This document shows positions 1-5,219 of a stretch of DNA of 5,219 nt, piece after piece (position 1 is the first letter of the stretch; the number at the start of each line of letters is the position of its first letter). The notes under the pieces are model-generated. The model was not told the DNA's origin and ran no database searches. It saw only the letters and a list, made by a program, of their open reading frames with translations. This stretch comes from Acidovorax delafieldii. Lineage in GTDB: Bacteria; Pseudomonadota; Gammaproteobacteria; Burkholderiales; Burkholderiaceae_C. The stretch is taken from positions 1-5,219 of the forward strand of contig DCVY01000033.1 in assembly GCA_002327945.1 (NCBI GenBank), written 5' to 3'. A program made the translations under genes and the position numbers.

Positions 1-972
1 AAAGACCGCGGGGAGGGCACCTTCCTGGCCAGTGGTCGGCGCAGCGTGCTGCACCGCGGCCGGCGTTCGGTGGCGGTCGACCTGAAATCGCCCGCCGACG
101 TGCAGCGGGTGCTGGAACTGGTTGACGGGGCCGACGCGATCATCGAGGGTTTCCGCCCGGGCGTGATGGAGCGGCTGGGTCTGGGCCCGGACGTGCTGCT
201 GGCGCGCCACCCACGCCTGGTCTATGGACGCATGACCGGCTGGGGCCAGGACGGTCCGCTGGCGCAGGTCGCCGGACATGACATCAACTACATCGCGCTG
301 TCGGGCGCGCTCAGCCTGATCGGCCGCACGGAAGGCGGGCCGGTGGCGCCGCCGGCGATGGTCGGCGACCTGGGTGGCGGCGGCATGATGCTCGCCTTTG
401 GCATCGTTTGCGCTTTGCTCGAAGCGCGTACCTCCGGTCGCGGCCAGGTGGTCGATGCCGCCATCACCGACGGCGCGGCGCTAATGACCTCCATCGTCTG
501 TGACCTCAAAGCGCTGGGGCAGTGGAAGAACGAGCGGCAGGCCAACTTGCTGGACGGTGGCGCGCATTTCTACGACACCTACGAGTGCGCTGACGGGAAA
601 TGGATCTCGATCGCATCACTGGAGCCCCAGTTCTATGTGCTGCTGCTGGAGAAGCTCGGCATCAGCGATCCCGAGTTTCAACGGCAACGCGATCCAGTGG
701 CCTGGCCGGCGCTCAAACGCCAGATCACCGACATCTTCCGCGCCCAGCCAAGCGCGCACTGGTGTGCGTTGCTGGAGGGGACCGACGTGTGCTTTGCACC
801 GGTGCTGACACTGGACGAGGCAGCACGCCACCCACACAACAGCGCGCGCGGCACTTTCTTTGAGCGAGACGGCGTGCTTCAGCCTTCACCGGCACCCAGG
901 TTCAGCCGGACGGCGACCGATCGCCCAGGCCCCGCACCGTTCATTGGCGAACACGACGACGAACTCTTGTAG
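1..972 (+). CDS. Alpha-methylacyl-CoA racemase-like protein (CaiB/BaiF CoA-transferase family III), 5' end outside window
   Basis: The reading frame is open from base 1 to the TAG at 970-972, giving 323 visible residues. The GTG at 46 is not the true start, because family-like sequence (ending [21 protein letters not shown]) runs upstream of it. AMACR enzymes interconvert (2R)- and (2S)-methyl-branched acyl-CoAs in the cytoplasm during breakdown of branched acids or steroid side chains. The three catalytic residues described for Mycobacterium tuberculosis MCR (His126, Asp156, Glu241) have counterparts at the same spacing: His in GHDINY (codon 277), Asp in GDLGGGG (codon 367) and Glu in ASLEPQFY (codon 622). 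Collinearity with MCR implies about 33 residues are missing at the left edge. The C-terminal part carries the usual APVL-x-LDEA segment. Other family III CoA-transferases share the fold, but the conserved triad favours racemase. Substrate is unknown. The gene is convergent with the next one, so no operon partner is visible downstream. Confidence 0.9.
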   Translation, partial: KDRGEGTFLASGRRSVLHRGRRSVAVDLKSPADVQRVLELVDGADAIIEGFRPGVMERLGLGPDVLLARHPRLVYGRMTGWGQDGPLAQVAGHDINYIALSGALSLIGRTEGGPVAPPAMVGDLGGGGMMLAFGIVCALLEARTSGRGQVVDAAITDGAALMTSIVCDLKALGQWKNERQANLLDGGAHFYDTYECADGKWISIASLEPQFYVLLLEKLGISDPEFQRQRDPVAWPALKRQITDIFRAQPSAHWCALLEGTDVCFAPVLTLDEAARHPHNSARGTFFERDGVLQPSPAPRFSRTATDRPGPAPFIGEHDDELL

Positions 973-994
973 CCGAAGAATGGCGGGGGCTGAG

Positions 995-1035
995 AAAAAA
1001 GGGCATAGGCATTCAGCCTATTGATGCGGCCCTTT
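995..1035 (-). terminator. Two-tier hairpin with A6/T6 tract, probable terminator of the minus-strand ATPase gene
   Basis: The inner stem is ATAGGC (1005-1010) and GCCTAT (1016-1021) around the 5-base loop ATTCA. An outer stem pairs AAAGGGC (998-1004) with GCCCTTT (1029-1035), with seven unpaired bases (1022-1028) on one side. Read on the minus strand, the structure ends GCCC followed by six T (the A run at 995-1000), the classic intrinsic-terminator layout. It lies about 100 bases past the ATPase stop codon. On the plus strand only three T follow the stem, so termination of the racemase gene from the other side would be weaker. Pairing was read by eye; no folding energy was calculated. Confidence 0.6.
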
Positions 1036-1048
1036 GGTGTATCAACTA

Positions 1049-1092
1049 CCGTTCAGGCTGTCGAAGCCCTTCGACAGGCTCAGGGCGAACGG
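1049..1092. repeat. Intergenic palindromic repeat (TTCGACAGGCT type), imperfect copy
   Basis: The core is a perfect 9-bp inverted repeat, CTGTCGAAG (1058-1066) and CTTCGACAG (1069-1077), separated by CC. The outer arms CCGTTC (1049-1054) and GAACGG (1087-1092) also pair exactly. The arms are unequal: the right arm carries six extra bases, CAGGGC (1081-1086), and there is one G/G mismatch (1057/1078). Repeats of this kind, with TTCGACAGGCTCAGGGCGAAC in the arm, are dispersed in many copies between genes in beta- and other proteobacterial genomes; that is recalled, not searched. It sits between two convergent genes, a common location for such elements. Confidence 0.75.
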
Positions 1093-1137
1093 TTCACACA
1101 TCAATGGGCTGGACAATCGGCTGGGTCCATAGGGTGC

Positions 1138-2667
1138 TCAAAGCCGTCTGCCGCCCCCGAAGATTCCACCCAGCACGCCGCGCAGGATCTCCCTGCCCAG
1201 CGAAGTGCCCATGGTGCGCACGGCCGACTTGGCCATGGTCTGGGCCAGGCCGTCGCGCTTGCCACCGCGTGGGCCGGTGCTGCCAAAGAGCATGTCATTG
1301 AGCCCGCCCATCAGGCCGCCGCCTTCATCGGACGGCGCGCCGTTGGCGCTCTTGCCATTGCCTGCCGCGTTGCCGGCCTGCTCGCTGATCGCAGCGGCTC
1401 GGCCCTTGAGTTTTTCGTAGGCCGATTCGCGATCCACAATCTTTTCGTACACACCGGCCACGAGCGAGCTGGCCATCAATGCCTGGCGCTGCTGGGGTGT
1501 GATGGGGCCGAGCTGGCTGCCGGGGGGCAGCACAAATACGCGTTCGGTCACGCTGGGGCGGCCCTTGGCGTCCAGAAAACTCACCAGCGCCTCGCCCACG
1601 GCCAGCTCGGTGATGGCGGTCTCGATGTCCAGGCCCGGCTTTTGTCTCATGGTGGTGGCCGTGGCCTTCACGGCTTTTTGGTCGCGTGGTGTAAAGGCGC
1701 GCAGCGCGTGCTGTACCCGGTTGCCCAGCTGGGCGAGCACGCTGTCGGGGATGTCGAGCGGGTTCTGTGTGACGAAGTACACGCCCACGCCCTTGGAGCG
1801 CACGAGCCGCACCACCAGCTCGATGCGCTCGATGAGTACCTTGGGCGCCTCATTGAAAAGCAGGTGGGCCTCGTCGAAGAAAAACACCAGTTTCGGTTTT
1901 TCGGGATCGCCGATTTCGGGCAACTGCTCGAACAGTTCGGACAGCATCCACAGCAAGAAGGTGGCATACAGGCGCGGCGAATTCATGAGCTTGTCAGCCG
2001 CCAGGATGTTGACCACGCCGTGGCCGTCCACCGTCTGAATGAAGTCATTGATGTCGAGCATGGGCTCGCCAAAGAACTGCGTGCCGCCCTGCTGCTCGAT
2101 CTGCAGCAGCCCGCGCTGAATGGCGCCCACGCTGGCGGCGCTGACGTTGCCGTATTCGGTGGTGAATTCTTTGGCGTTGTCGCCCACATACTGCAGCATG
2201 GCGCGCAGGTCTTTCAGGTCCAGCAGCAGCATGCCGTTGTCATCGGCAATCTTGAACACCAGGTTGAGCACACCGAGTTGCGTCTCGTTGAGGTTGAGCA
2301 TGCGGCCCAGCAGCAGCGGCCCCATGTCGGACACCGTGGCGCGCACCGGGTGGCCCTGCTCTCCAAACACATCCCACAGCGTGGTGGGGCAGGCCAGGGG
2401 GGCGGGCAGCGGAAGGCCGCGCTCCTTGAGCACGGCGGCCAGCTTGTCGCCGATCCTTCCCGGTTGGCTGGCGCCCGTGAGGTCGCCCTTCACGTCCGCC
2501 ATGAACACCGGCACGCCAATGCGCGAGAAGTTCTCGGCCAGGGTTTGCAGGGTCACGGTCTTGCCGGTGCCGGTGGCCCCGGTGACCAACCCGTGGCGGT
2601 TGGCCAGGCCGGGCAGCAGGTGGCATTCAATCGTGCCATGCTTGGCAATCAGAAGGGGGTCATCCAT
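1138..2667 (-). CDS. HerA-like P-loop ATPase, DUF853 / YjgR family
   Basis: This 509-residue protein matches the length and overall pattern of E. coli YjgR (about 500 residues), a cytoplasmic ATPase related to the HerA/FtsK translocases whose role is not established. Walker A is GATGTGKT at residues 30-37, followed by the family-typical [11 protein letters not shown] near 55-65. Walker B is LVFFFDEAH at 260-268, with the acidic pair D265/E266. The sensor-like strand YFVTQNP is at 297-303. Residues from about 428 to 455 are Gly/Ala/Ser-rich and probably flexible, and the C-terminus is Gly/Arg-rich ([10 protein letters not shown]). The ATG at 2667-2665 is supported by GAGGAA seven bases upstream on the minus strand and by family-like sequence from the first residues. 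The gene is divergent from yebC and has no NurA, SIR2 or other nuclease beside it, so it looks like an orphan ATPase rather than part of a HerA-nuclease pair. Family assignment is firm; function is unknown. Confidence 0.93.
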   Translation of the reverse strand: MDDPLLIAKHGTIECHLLPGLANRHGLVTGATGTGKTVTLQTLAENFSRIGVPVFMADVKGDLTGASQPGRIGDKLAAVLKERGLPLPAPLACPTTLWDVFGEQGHPVRATVSDMGPLLLGRMLNLNETQLGVLNLVFKIADDNGMLLLDLKDLRAMLQYVGDNAKEFTTEYGNVSAASVGAIQRGLLQIEQQGGTQFFGEPMLDINDFIQTVDGHGVVNILAADKLMNSPRLYATFLLWMLSELFEQLPEIGDPEKPKLVFFFDEAHLLFNEAPKVLIERIELVVRLVRSKGVGVYFVTQNPLDIPDSVLAQLGNRVQHALRAFTPRDQKAVKATATTMRQKPGLDIETAITELAVGEALVSFLDAKGRPSVTERVFVLPPGSQLGPITPQQRQALMASSLVAGVYEKIVDRESAYEKLKGRAAAISEQAGNAAGNGKSANGAPSDEGGGLMGGLNDMLFGSTGPRGGKRDGLAQTMAKSAVRTMGTSLGREILRGVLGGIFGGGRRL

Positions 2668-2747
2668 TTCAGTTTTCCTCGGGGGTGCGGGTTCGGCAAA
2701 AAGTAAAATTGCGGCTGCTAGATTAAATCAATACAAAAGGACTTTCC
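2668..2747. promoter_or_regulatory. Shared upstream region of the divergent ATPase and yebC genes
   Basis: This 80-bp gap must hold the start signals for both genes, and positions 2698-2740 are clearly richer in A+T than the flanking coding DNA. On the minus strand a weak sigma70-like pair is visible: TTGATT (2731-2726) and TTTACT (2707-2702), 18 bases apart, which would leave a short leader before the GAGGAA ribosome site (2680-2675). On the plus strand TAGATT (2719-2724) could be a -10 for yebC, but I find no good -35 at normal spacing. The yebC ribosome site AAAAGGA (2735-2741) lies six bases before its GTG. The promoter assignments are tentative. Confidence 0.35.
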
Positions 2748-3467
2748 GTGGCAGGACACAGTAAATGGGCGAATATCCAGCACCGCAAGGGGCGGCAGGA
2801 TGAAAAACGCGGCAAGATCTGGACCCGCATCATTCGTGAAATCACTGTGGCAGCCCGCGCTGGTGGCGGTGACCTGTCGGCCAACCCCCGTTTGCGCCTG
2901 GCGGTGGACAAGGCCAAGGCGGCCAACATGCCGGCCGACCGCATCAAATACAACATCGACAAGGCCACGGGTAACGCCGAAGGCCTGACCTACGAAGAAA
3001 TCCGCTACGAAGGCTACGGCATCGGTGGCGCCGCCATCATGATCGACACCATGACCGACAACCGCGTGCGCACCGTGGCAGAAGTGCGCCACGCATTCAG
3101 CAAGCATGGCGGCAACATGGGCACCGAAGGCTCGGTGGCATTCCAGTTCAAGCATTGCGGCCAGCTGATCTTTGCCCCGGGCACCAGCGAAGACAAGGTG
3201 ATGGAAGTCGCGCTGGAGGCTGGCGCCCAAGATGTGCTGACCGATGACGATGGCGCAGTGGAGGTGCTGACCGCCCCGGCCGACTTCGAGGCCGTGAAAA
3301 ATGCGCTGGAAGCCGCAGGCCTCAGCCCCGAGGTGGCGGGCGTGACCATGCGTGCCGAAAACACCATTGAACTCACGGGCGAAGATGCCGTCCGTATGCA
3401 GAAATTGCTGGATGTGCTGGAAGACCTGGACGATACCCAGGAGGTCTATCACAACGCGGCGCTGTAA
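2748..3467 (+). CDS. yebC: YebC/PmpR (TACO1) family regulatory protein
   Basis: This is a 239-residue cytoplasmic protein of normal family length. It opens with the near-invariant [18 protein letters not shown] and contains the other hallmark blocks: [10 protein letters not shown] (87-96), [20 protein letters not shown] (103-122) and [10 protein letters not shown] (125-134). The family was annotated as DNA-binding transcriptional regulators (PmpR of Pseudomonas). The mitochondrial homologue TACO1 is a translational activator, and recent work on bacterial members points to relieving ribosome stalling at proline-rich stretches, so a role at the ribosome is at least as likely as DNA binding. The GTG start is chosen because it begins exactly at the conserved N-terminus and has AAAAGGA six bases upstream. 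The protein ends in an acidic stretch, [17 protein letters not shown]. The gene has its own probable terminator directly after the stop, so it may be largely monocistronic despite lying ahead of purD. Confidence 0.96.
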   Translation: MAGHSKWANIQHRKGRQDEKRGKIWTRIIREITVAARAGGGDLSANPRLRLAVDKAKAANMPADRIKYNIDKATGNAEGLTYEEIRYEGYGIGGAAIMIDTMTDNRVRTVAEVRHAFSKHGGNMGTEGSVAFQFKHCGQLIFAPGTSEDKVMEVALEAGAQDVLTDDDGAVEVLTAPADFEAVKNALEAAGLSPEVAGVTMRAENTIELTGEDAVRMQKLLDVLEDLDDTQEVYHNAAL

Positions 3468-3471
3468 CCCT

Positions 3472-3492
3472 GCGCGAGCGCGCCGTTTTTTT
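3472..3492 (+). terminator. Probable intrinsic terminator of yebC
   Basis: Five bases after the yebC TAA lies GCGC (3472-3475) and GCGC (3480-3483) around GAGC, then CG and an uninterrupted run of seven T (3486-3492). A competing stem pairs CGGCGC (3457-3462, inside the last yebC codons) with GCGCCG (3480-3485), placing the T run immediately after the stem. Either form fits a rho-independent terminator. The first has only four base pairs and the second a 17-base loop, so efficiency is uncertain and some read-through into purD is possible. Confidence 0.6.
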
Positions 3493-3493
3493 G

Positions 3494-3522
3494 TTGCGCC
3501 GACCTGGTTTTCGACTGATATT
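3494..3522 (+). promoter_or_regulatory. purD: Weak candidate sigma70 promoter for purD
   Basis: TTGCGC (3494-3499) and GATATT (3517-3522) are 17 bases apart and match the -35 and -10 consensus at three and four of six positions. A start near 3530 would give purD a leader of about 50 bases. The case rests mostly on the need for a promoter after the yebC terminator; the sequence match alone is weak. Confidence 0.25.
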
Positions 3523-3531
3523 TCCCCGAAT

Positions 3532-3563
3532 CCCGCCAGGCAGCCTCAGTGCTGCGAGCCGGG
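3532..3563 (+). other. Possible hairpin in the purD leader
   Basis: GCAGC (3540-3544) pairs with GCTGC (3551-3555) around a six-base loop. Outside it, CCCG (3532-3535) pairs with CGGG (3560-3563) across a symmetric 4x4 internal loop. It ends about six bases before the purD ribosome site (AAAGG, 3570-3574), so it could influence translation. There is no T tract, and I recognise no known riboswitch. A stem this short can occur by chance in GC-rich DNA. Confidence 0.25.
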
Positions 3564-3579
3564 TTCACCAAAGGCTCCT

Positions 3580-4857
3580 ATGAAAGTACTTGTGATTGGT
3601 GGCGGCGGCCGTGAACACGCGATGGCGTGGAAACTGAGCCAGTCCCCCAAGGTGACCAAGGTGTATGTGGCGCCCGGCAACGGTGGCACGGCCCTGAATC
3701 CGAAACTCGAAAACGTGGCCATCGCTGATGTGCGCGAGCTGCGCGCGTGGGCGCAAGCCGAGAAGATCGGCCTCACGGTGGTAGGCCCCGAGGCACCGCT
3801 GGCCGCGGGTGTGGTGGATGAATTCCGTGCCAACGGCATGCGCATCTTCGGACCCACCAAGGCCGCCGCTCAACTCGAAAGCTCCAAGGCTTTCTCCAAG
3901 GCCTTCATGCGCCGCTACGGCATCCCCACGGCCGATTACGACACCTTCACCGACCCGGCAGCCGCCCACGCCTTTGTCGACCGCCTGGGCGCCCCCATCG
4001 TCATCAAGGCCGACGGCCTGGCCGCCGGCAAGGGCGTAGTGGTGGCCATGACGCTGCAAGAGGCGCATGATGCCGTGGACTTCATGCTGGTCGACAACAA
4101 GTACGGAGTGACGCACAACGAAGGCGGTGCGCGGGTGGTGATTGAGCAGTTTCTCGAAGGCGAGGAAGCCAGCTTCATCGTGCTGTGCGACGGCAAGAAC
4201 GTGCTGGCGCTGGCCACCAGCCAGGATCACAAGCGCCTGAAAGACGGCGACGAAGGCCCCAACACCGGCGGCATGGGCGCGTACTCGCCCGCGCCCGTGG
4301 TCACGGCCGACGTGCATGCCCGCGCCATGCGCGAGATCATCTTGCCCACCATCCGTGGCATGGAAAAAGACGGCATTCCCTACACCGGCTTCCTGTATGC
4401 CGGCCTGATGATCGACGCCAAGGGCCAGCCCAAGACGCTTGAATTCAACTGCCGCATGGGCGACCCCGAGACGCAACCCATTCTGATGCGCCTCAAGAGC
4501 GACTTTTGCGATGTGCTGGGCGCAGCCGCCGATGGCAAACTCGACCAGATGGAACTGCAGTGGGACCGCCGCACCGCGCTCGGTGTGGTCATGGCCGCGC
4601 ACGGCTACCCTGAAAGCCCGCGCAAGGGCGACACCATCACCGGCTTGCCTGCCGAGGCGGACGACGCCGTAGTGTTCCATGCGGGCACGCAGCTCCAAGA
4701 CGGTGTGGTCCGCGCAACCGGTGGCCGCGTGCTGTGCGTCACCGTGCTGGCCGACAGCGTCAAGCAGGCACAGCAACGCGCCTACGACGTGGCGCGTGGC
4801 ATTCACTTTGACGGTGCCCAGTACCGCCACGACATTGGCTTCAGAGCCGTGAAGTGA
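3580..4857 (+). CDS. purD: Phosphoribosylamine-glycine ligase (GAR synthetase)
   Basis: PurD joins 5-phosphoribosylamine and glycine using ATP to form GAR, the second step of de novo purine synthesis in the cytoplasm. The 425-residue length is standard for a monofunctional bacterial PurD. Domains in order: N-terminal Rossmann-like region with MKVLVIGGGGREHAMAW at 1-17 and VVGPEAPLAAG at 67-77; ATP-grasp domain from about 102, with KADGLAAGKGV (143-153), the glycine-rich loop PNTGGMGAYSP (227-237) and the metal/ATP-binding LEFNCRMGDPETQ (287-299, including E288 and N290); and a C-terminal domain from about 327. The signature usually written RFGDPE reads RMGDPE here, a mild change. The frame is open well upstream, but the ATG at 3580 is chosen because it gives the canonical MKVLVIGGGG start and has AAAGG a few bases before it. 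No purH is adjacent. hemF follows after 138 bp. Confidence 0.98.
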   Translation: MKVLVIGGGGREHAMAWKLSQSPKVTKVYVAPGNGGTALNPKLENVAIADVRELRAWAQAEKIGLTVVGPEAPLAAGVVDEFRANGMRIFGPTKAAAQLESSKAFSKAFMRRYGIPTADYDTFTDPAAAHAFVDRLGAPIVIKADGLAAGKGVVVAMTLQEAHDAVDFMLVDNKYGVTHNEGGARVVIEQFLEGEEASFIVLCDGKNVLALATSQDHKRLKDGDEGPNTGGMGAYSPAPVVTADVHARAMREIILPTIRGMEKDGIPYTGFLYAGLMIDAKGQPKTLEFNCRMGDPETQPILMRLKSDFCDVLGAAADGKLDQMELQWDRRTALGVVMAAHGYPESPRKGDTITGLPAEADDAVVFHAGTQLQDGVVRATGGRVLCVTVLADSVKQAQQRAYDVARGIHFDGAQYRHDIGFRAVK

Positions 4858-4861
4858 TTCC

Positions 4862-4950
4862 CCCTGTGCCGCCTTTGGCGCCTTCCCAGGGAGGGCGACG
4901 CCCTCGCAGCGGGGCGGCCCTTGCTCGGCGTCCCCGGCCTGTGCCGGGCC
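4862..4950. repeat. GC-rich structured intergenic repeat between purD and hemF
   Basis: Several short inverted repeats lie in tandem: CGCC-TTT-GGCG (4870-4880), TCCC-A-GGGA (4884-4892), the perfect 15-base palindrome GAGGGCGACGCCCTC (4891-4905), and CCCGGC-CTGT-GCCGGG (4933-4948), a 6-bp stem with a tetraloop. The stretch between them, with GCGGGGCGGCCCTTGC, and the overall order resemble a dispersed intergenic repeat I associate with Comamonadaceae chromosomes; this is recalled and not verified by search. Boundaries are approximate. There is no T run, so it does not look like a standard intrinsic terminator for purD, though the hairpins could stabilise the transcript's 3' end. Confidence 0.55.
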
Positions 4951-4995
4951 AGTTCGCAGGGCCGTGTGTGGTGCAAAGTGCAATGGACAACTGAA

Positions 4996-5219
4996 ATGCA
5001 ACAACCTGGAATGAATGCGGCCTCGACCGTGGCGCGTGTGCGCAGCTACCTGCAGGGCCTGCAGGCACGCATTACCGATGCGCTCGAAGCCGTGGAAGGC
5101 GAGGGTGGCGCGCGCTTTCTGGCCGACGCCTGGAACAAACCACCGGGCGAACCACTGCAGGGCGACGGCATCACCAAGATCATGGAAGGCGGACGGGTGT
5201 TTGAGCGTGCGGGTTGTGG
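4996..5219 (+). CDS. hemF: Oxygen-dependent coproporphyrinogen-III oxidase, N-terminal part (3' end outside window)
   Basis: HemF converts coproporphyrinogen III to protoporphyrinogen IX by two oxidative decarboxylations with O2, late in haem synthesis, in the cytoplasm. About 74 codons are visible. They match the family N-terminus: [20 protein letters not shown], then [13 protein letters not shown] and the strongly conserved [19 protein letters not shown] at the window edge, close to the EGG-x-VFE-KAG motif of HemF. Start choice is uncertain. ATG 4996 gives the longest normal N-terminus, in-frame ATG 5011 is an alternative, and GTG 4978 is possible; none has a strong ribosome site. A three-codon ORF (ATG 4983, stop 4992-4994) ends one base before ATG 4996. 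It follows purD in the same direction after a repeat-filled 138-bp gap, so co-transcription is possible. Confidence 0.93.
   Translation, partial: MQQPGMNAASTVARVRSYLQGLQARITDALEAVEGEGGARFLADAWNKPPGEPLQGDGITKIMEGGRVFERAGC

Noticed and set aside
1107..1129. Two GGCTGG direct repeats and a TGGAC/GTCCA inverted pair near the ATPase stop
   Set aside because: The units are too short to separate from chance in GC-rich DNA.
1138..2667. HerA-like ATPase as part of an antiphage defence system
   Set aside because: No SIR2, NurA, DUF4297 or other effector gene is adjacent, and the flanks are housekeeping genes. The sequence fits the DUF853/YjgR branch.
1021..2706. A 561-codon open frame on the plus strand, opposite the ATPase gene
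   Set aside because: It is a shadow of the minus-strand gene. Its product is rich in His/Gln/Gly/Ala with no recognisable domain, and long antisense frames are expected in GC-rich coding DNA. The minus-strand frame has Walker motifs, a ribosome site and family-length agreement.
2718..3452. A 244-codon minus-strand open frame opposite yebC
   Set aside because: Antisense shadow; yebC on the plus strand carries all family motifs and a ribosome site.
3530..3545. CCGCC-AGGCA in the purD leader, slightly reminiscent of the conserved 3' part of the ZTP (pfl) riboswitch
   Set aside because: The conserved 5' domain of that riboswitch is not visible upstream, the match is short and inexact, and the leader is too short after the yebC terminator.
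3352..3579. N-terminal extension of the purD frame back into yebC
   Set aside because: The frame is open, but the extra residues overlap yebC and its terminator and resemble nothing in the PurD family. The canonical start is at 3580.
4983..4994. Three-codon ORF ending one base before the hemF ATG, as a leader peptide
   Set aside because: It has no strong ribosome site and such mini-ORFs are common by chance; no regulatory codon run is present.
3565..5004. A 479-codon open frame on the minus strand, opposite purD
   Set aside because: Same reason: it spans purD and a noncoding repeat, is His/Gly/Ala-rich with no domain, and purD is unmistakable on the other strand.

Overview
The window reads as ordinary chromosomal DNA of a GC-rich betaproteobacterium, most likely a Comamonadaceae member (Acidovorax/Variovorax/Delftia-like). 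I base this on three things: the protein sequences, the recalled gene order yebC-purD-hemF of that family, and two intergenic repeat types of a kind I associate with these genomes. The taxonomic call is inference; no search was run.

Layout: positions 1-972 (+) hold all but the N-terminus of an alpha-methylacyl-CoA racemase-like protein (CaiB/BaiF, family III CoA-transferase fold). It converges on an orphan HerA-like P-loop ATPase of the DUF853/YjgR family (1138-2667, -). The convergent gap holds a two-tier hairpin with an A6 tract, probably the ATPase gene's terminator, and a decayed TTCGACAGGCT-type palindromic repeat. The ATPase gene is divergent from yebC (2748-3467, +), with an 80-bp, relatively AT-rich shared upstream region. 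yebC ends in a probable intrinsic terminator (GC stem plus T7). purD (3580-4857, +) follows with its own short leader. A GC-rich intergenic repeat of about 90 bp and then the 5' end of hemF (4996 to the window edge, +) complete the window.

Functionally this is a housekeeping patchwork: acyl-CoA stereochemistry, an uncharacterised ATPase, a translation/transcription factor of the YebC/TACO1 family, the second step of de novo purine synthesis, and oxygen-dependent haem synthesis. Only the plus-strand genes form a plausible co-oriented series, and the terminator after yebC probably splits it. I saw no mobile element, CRISPR array, tRNA/rRNA, toxin-antitoxin pair or defence cassette. No undescribed multi-gene system is supported. 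The most uncommon items are the orphan ATPase and the two repeats.
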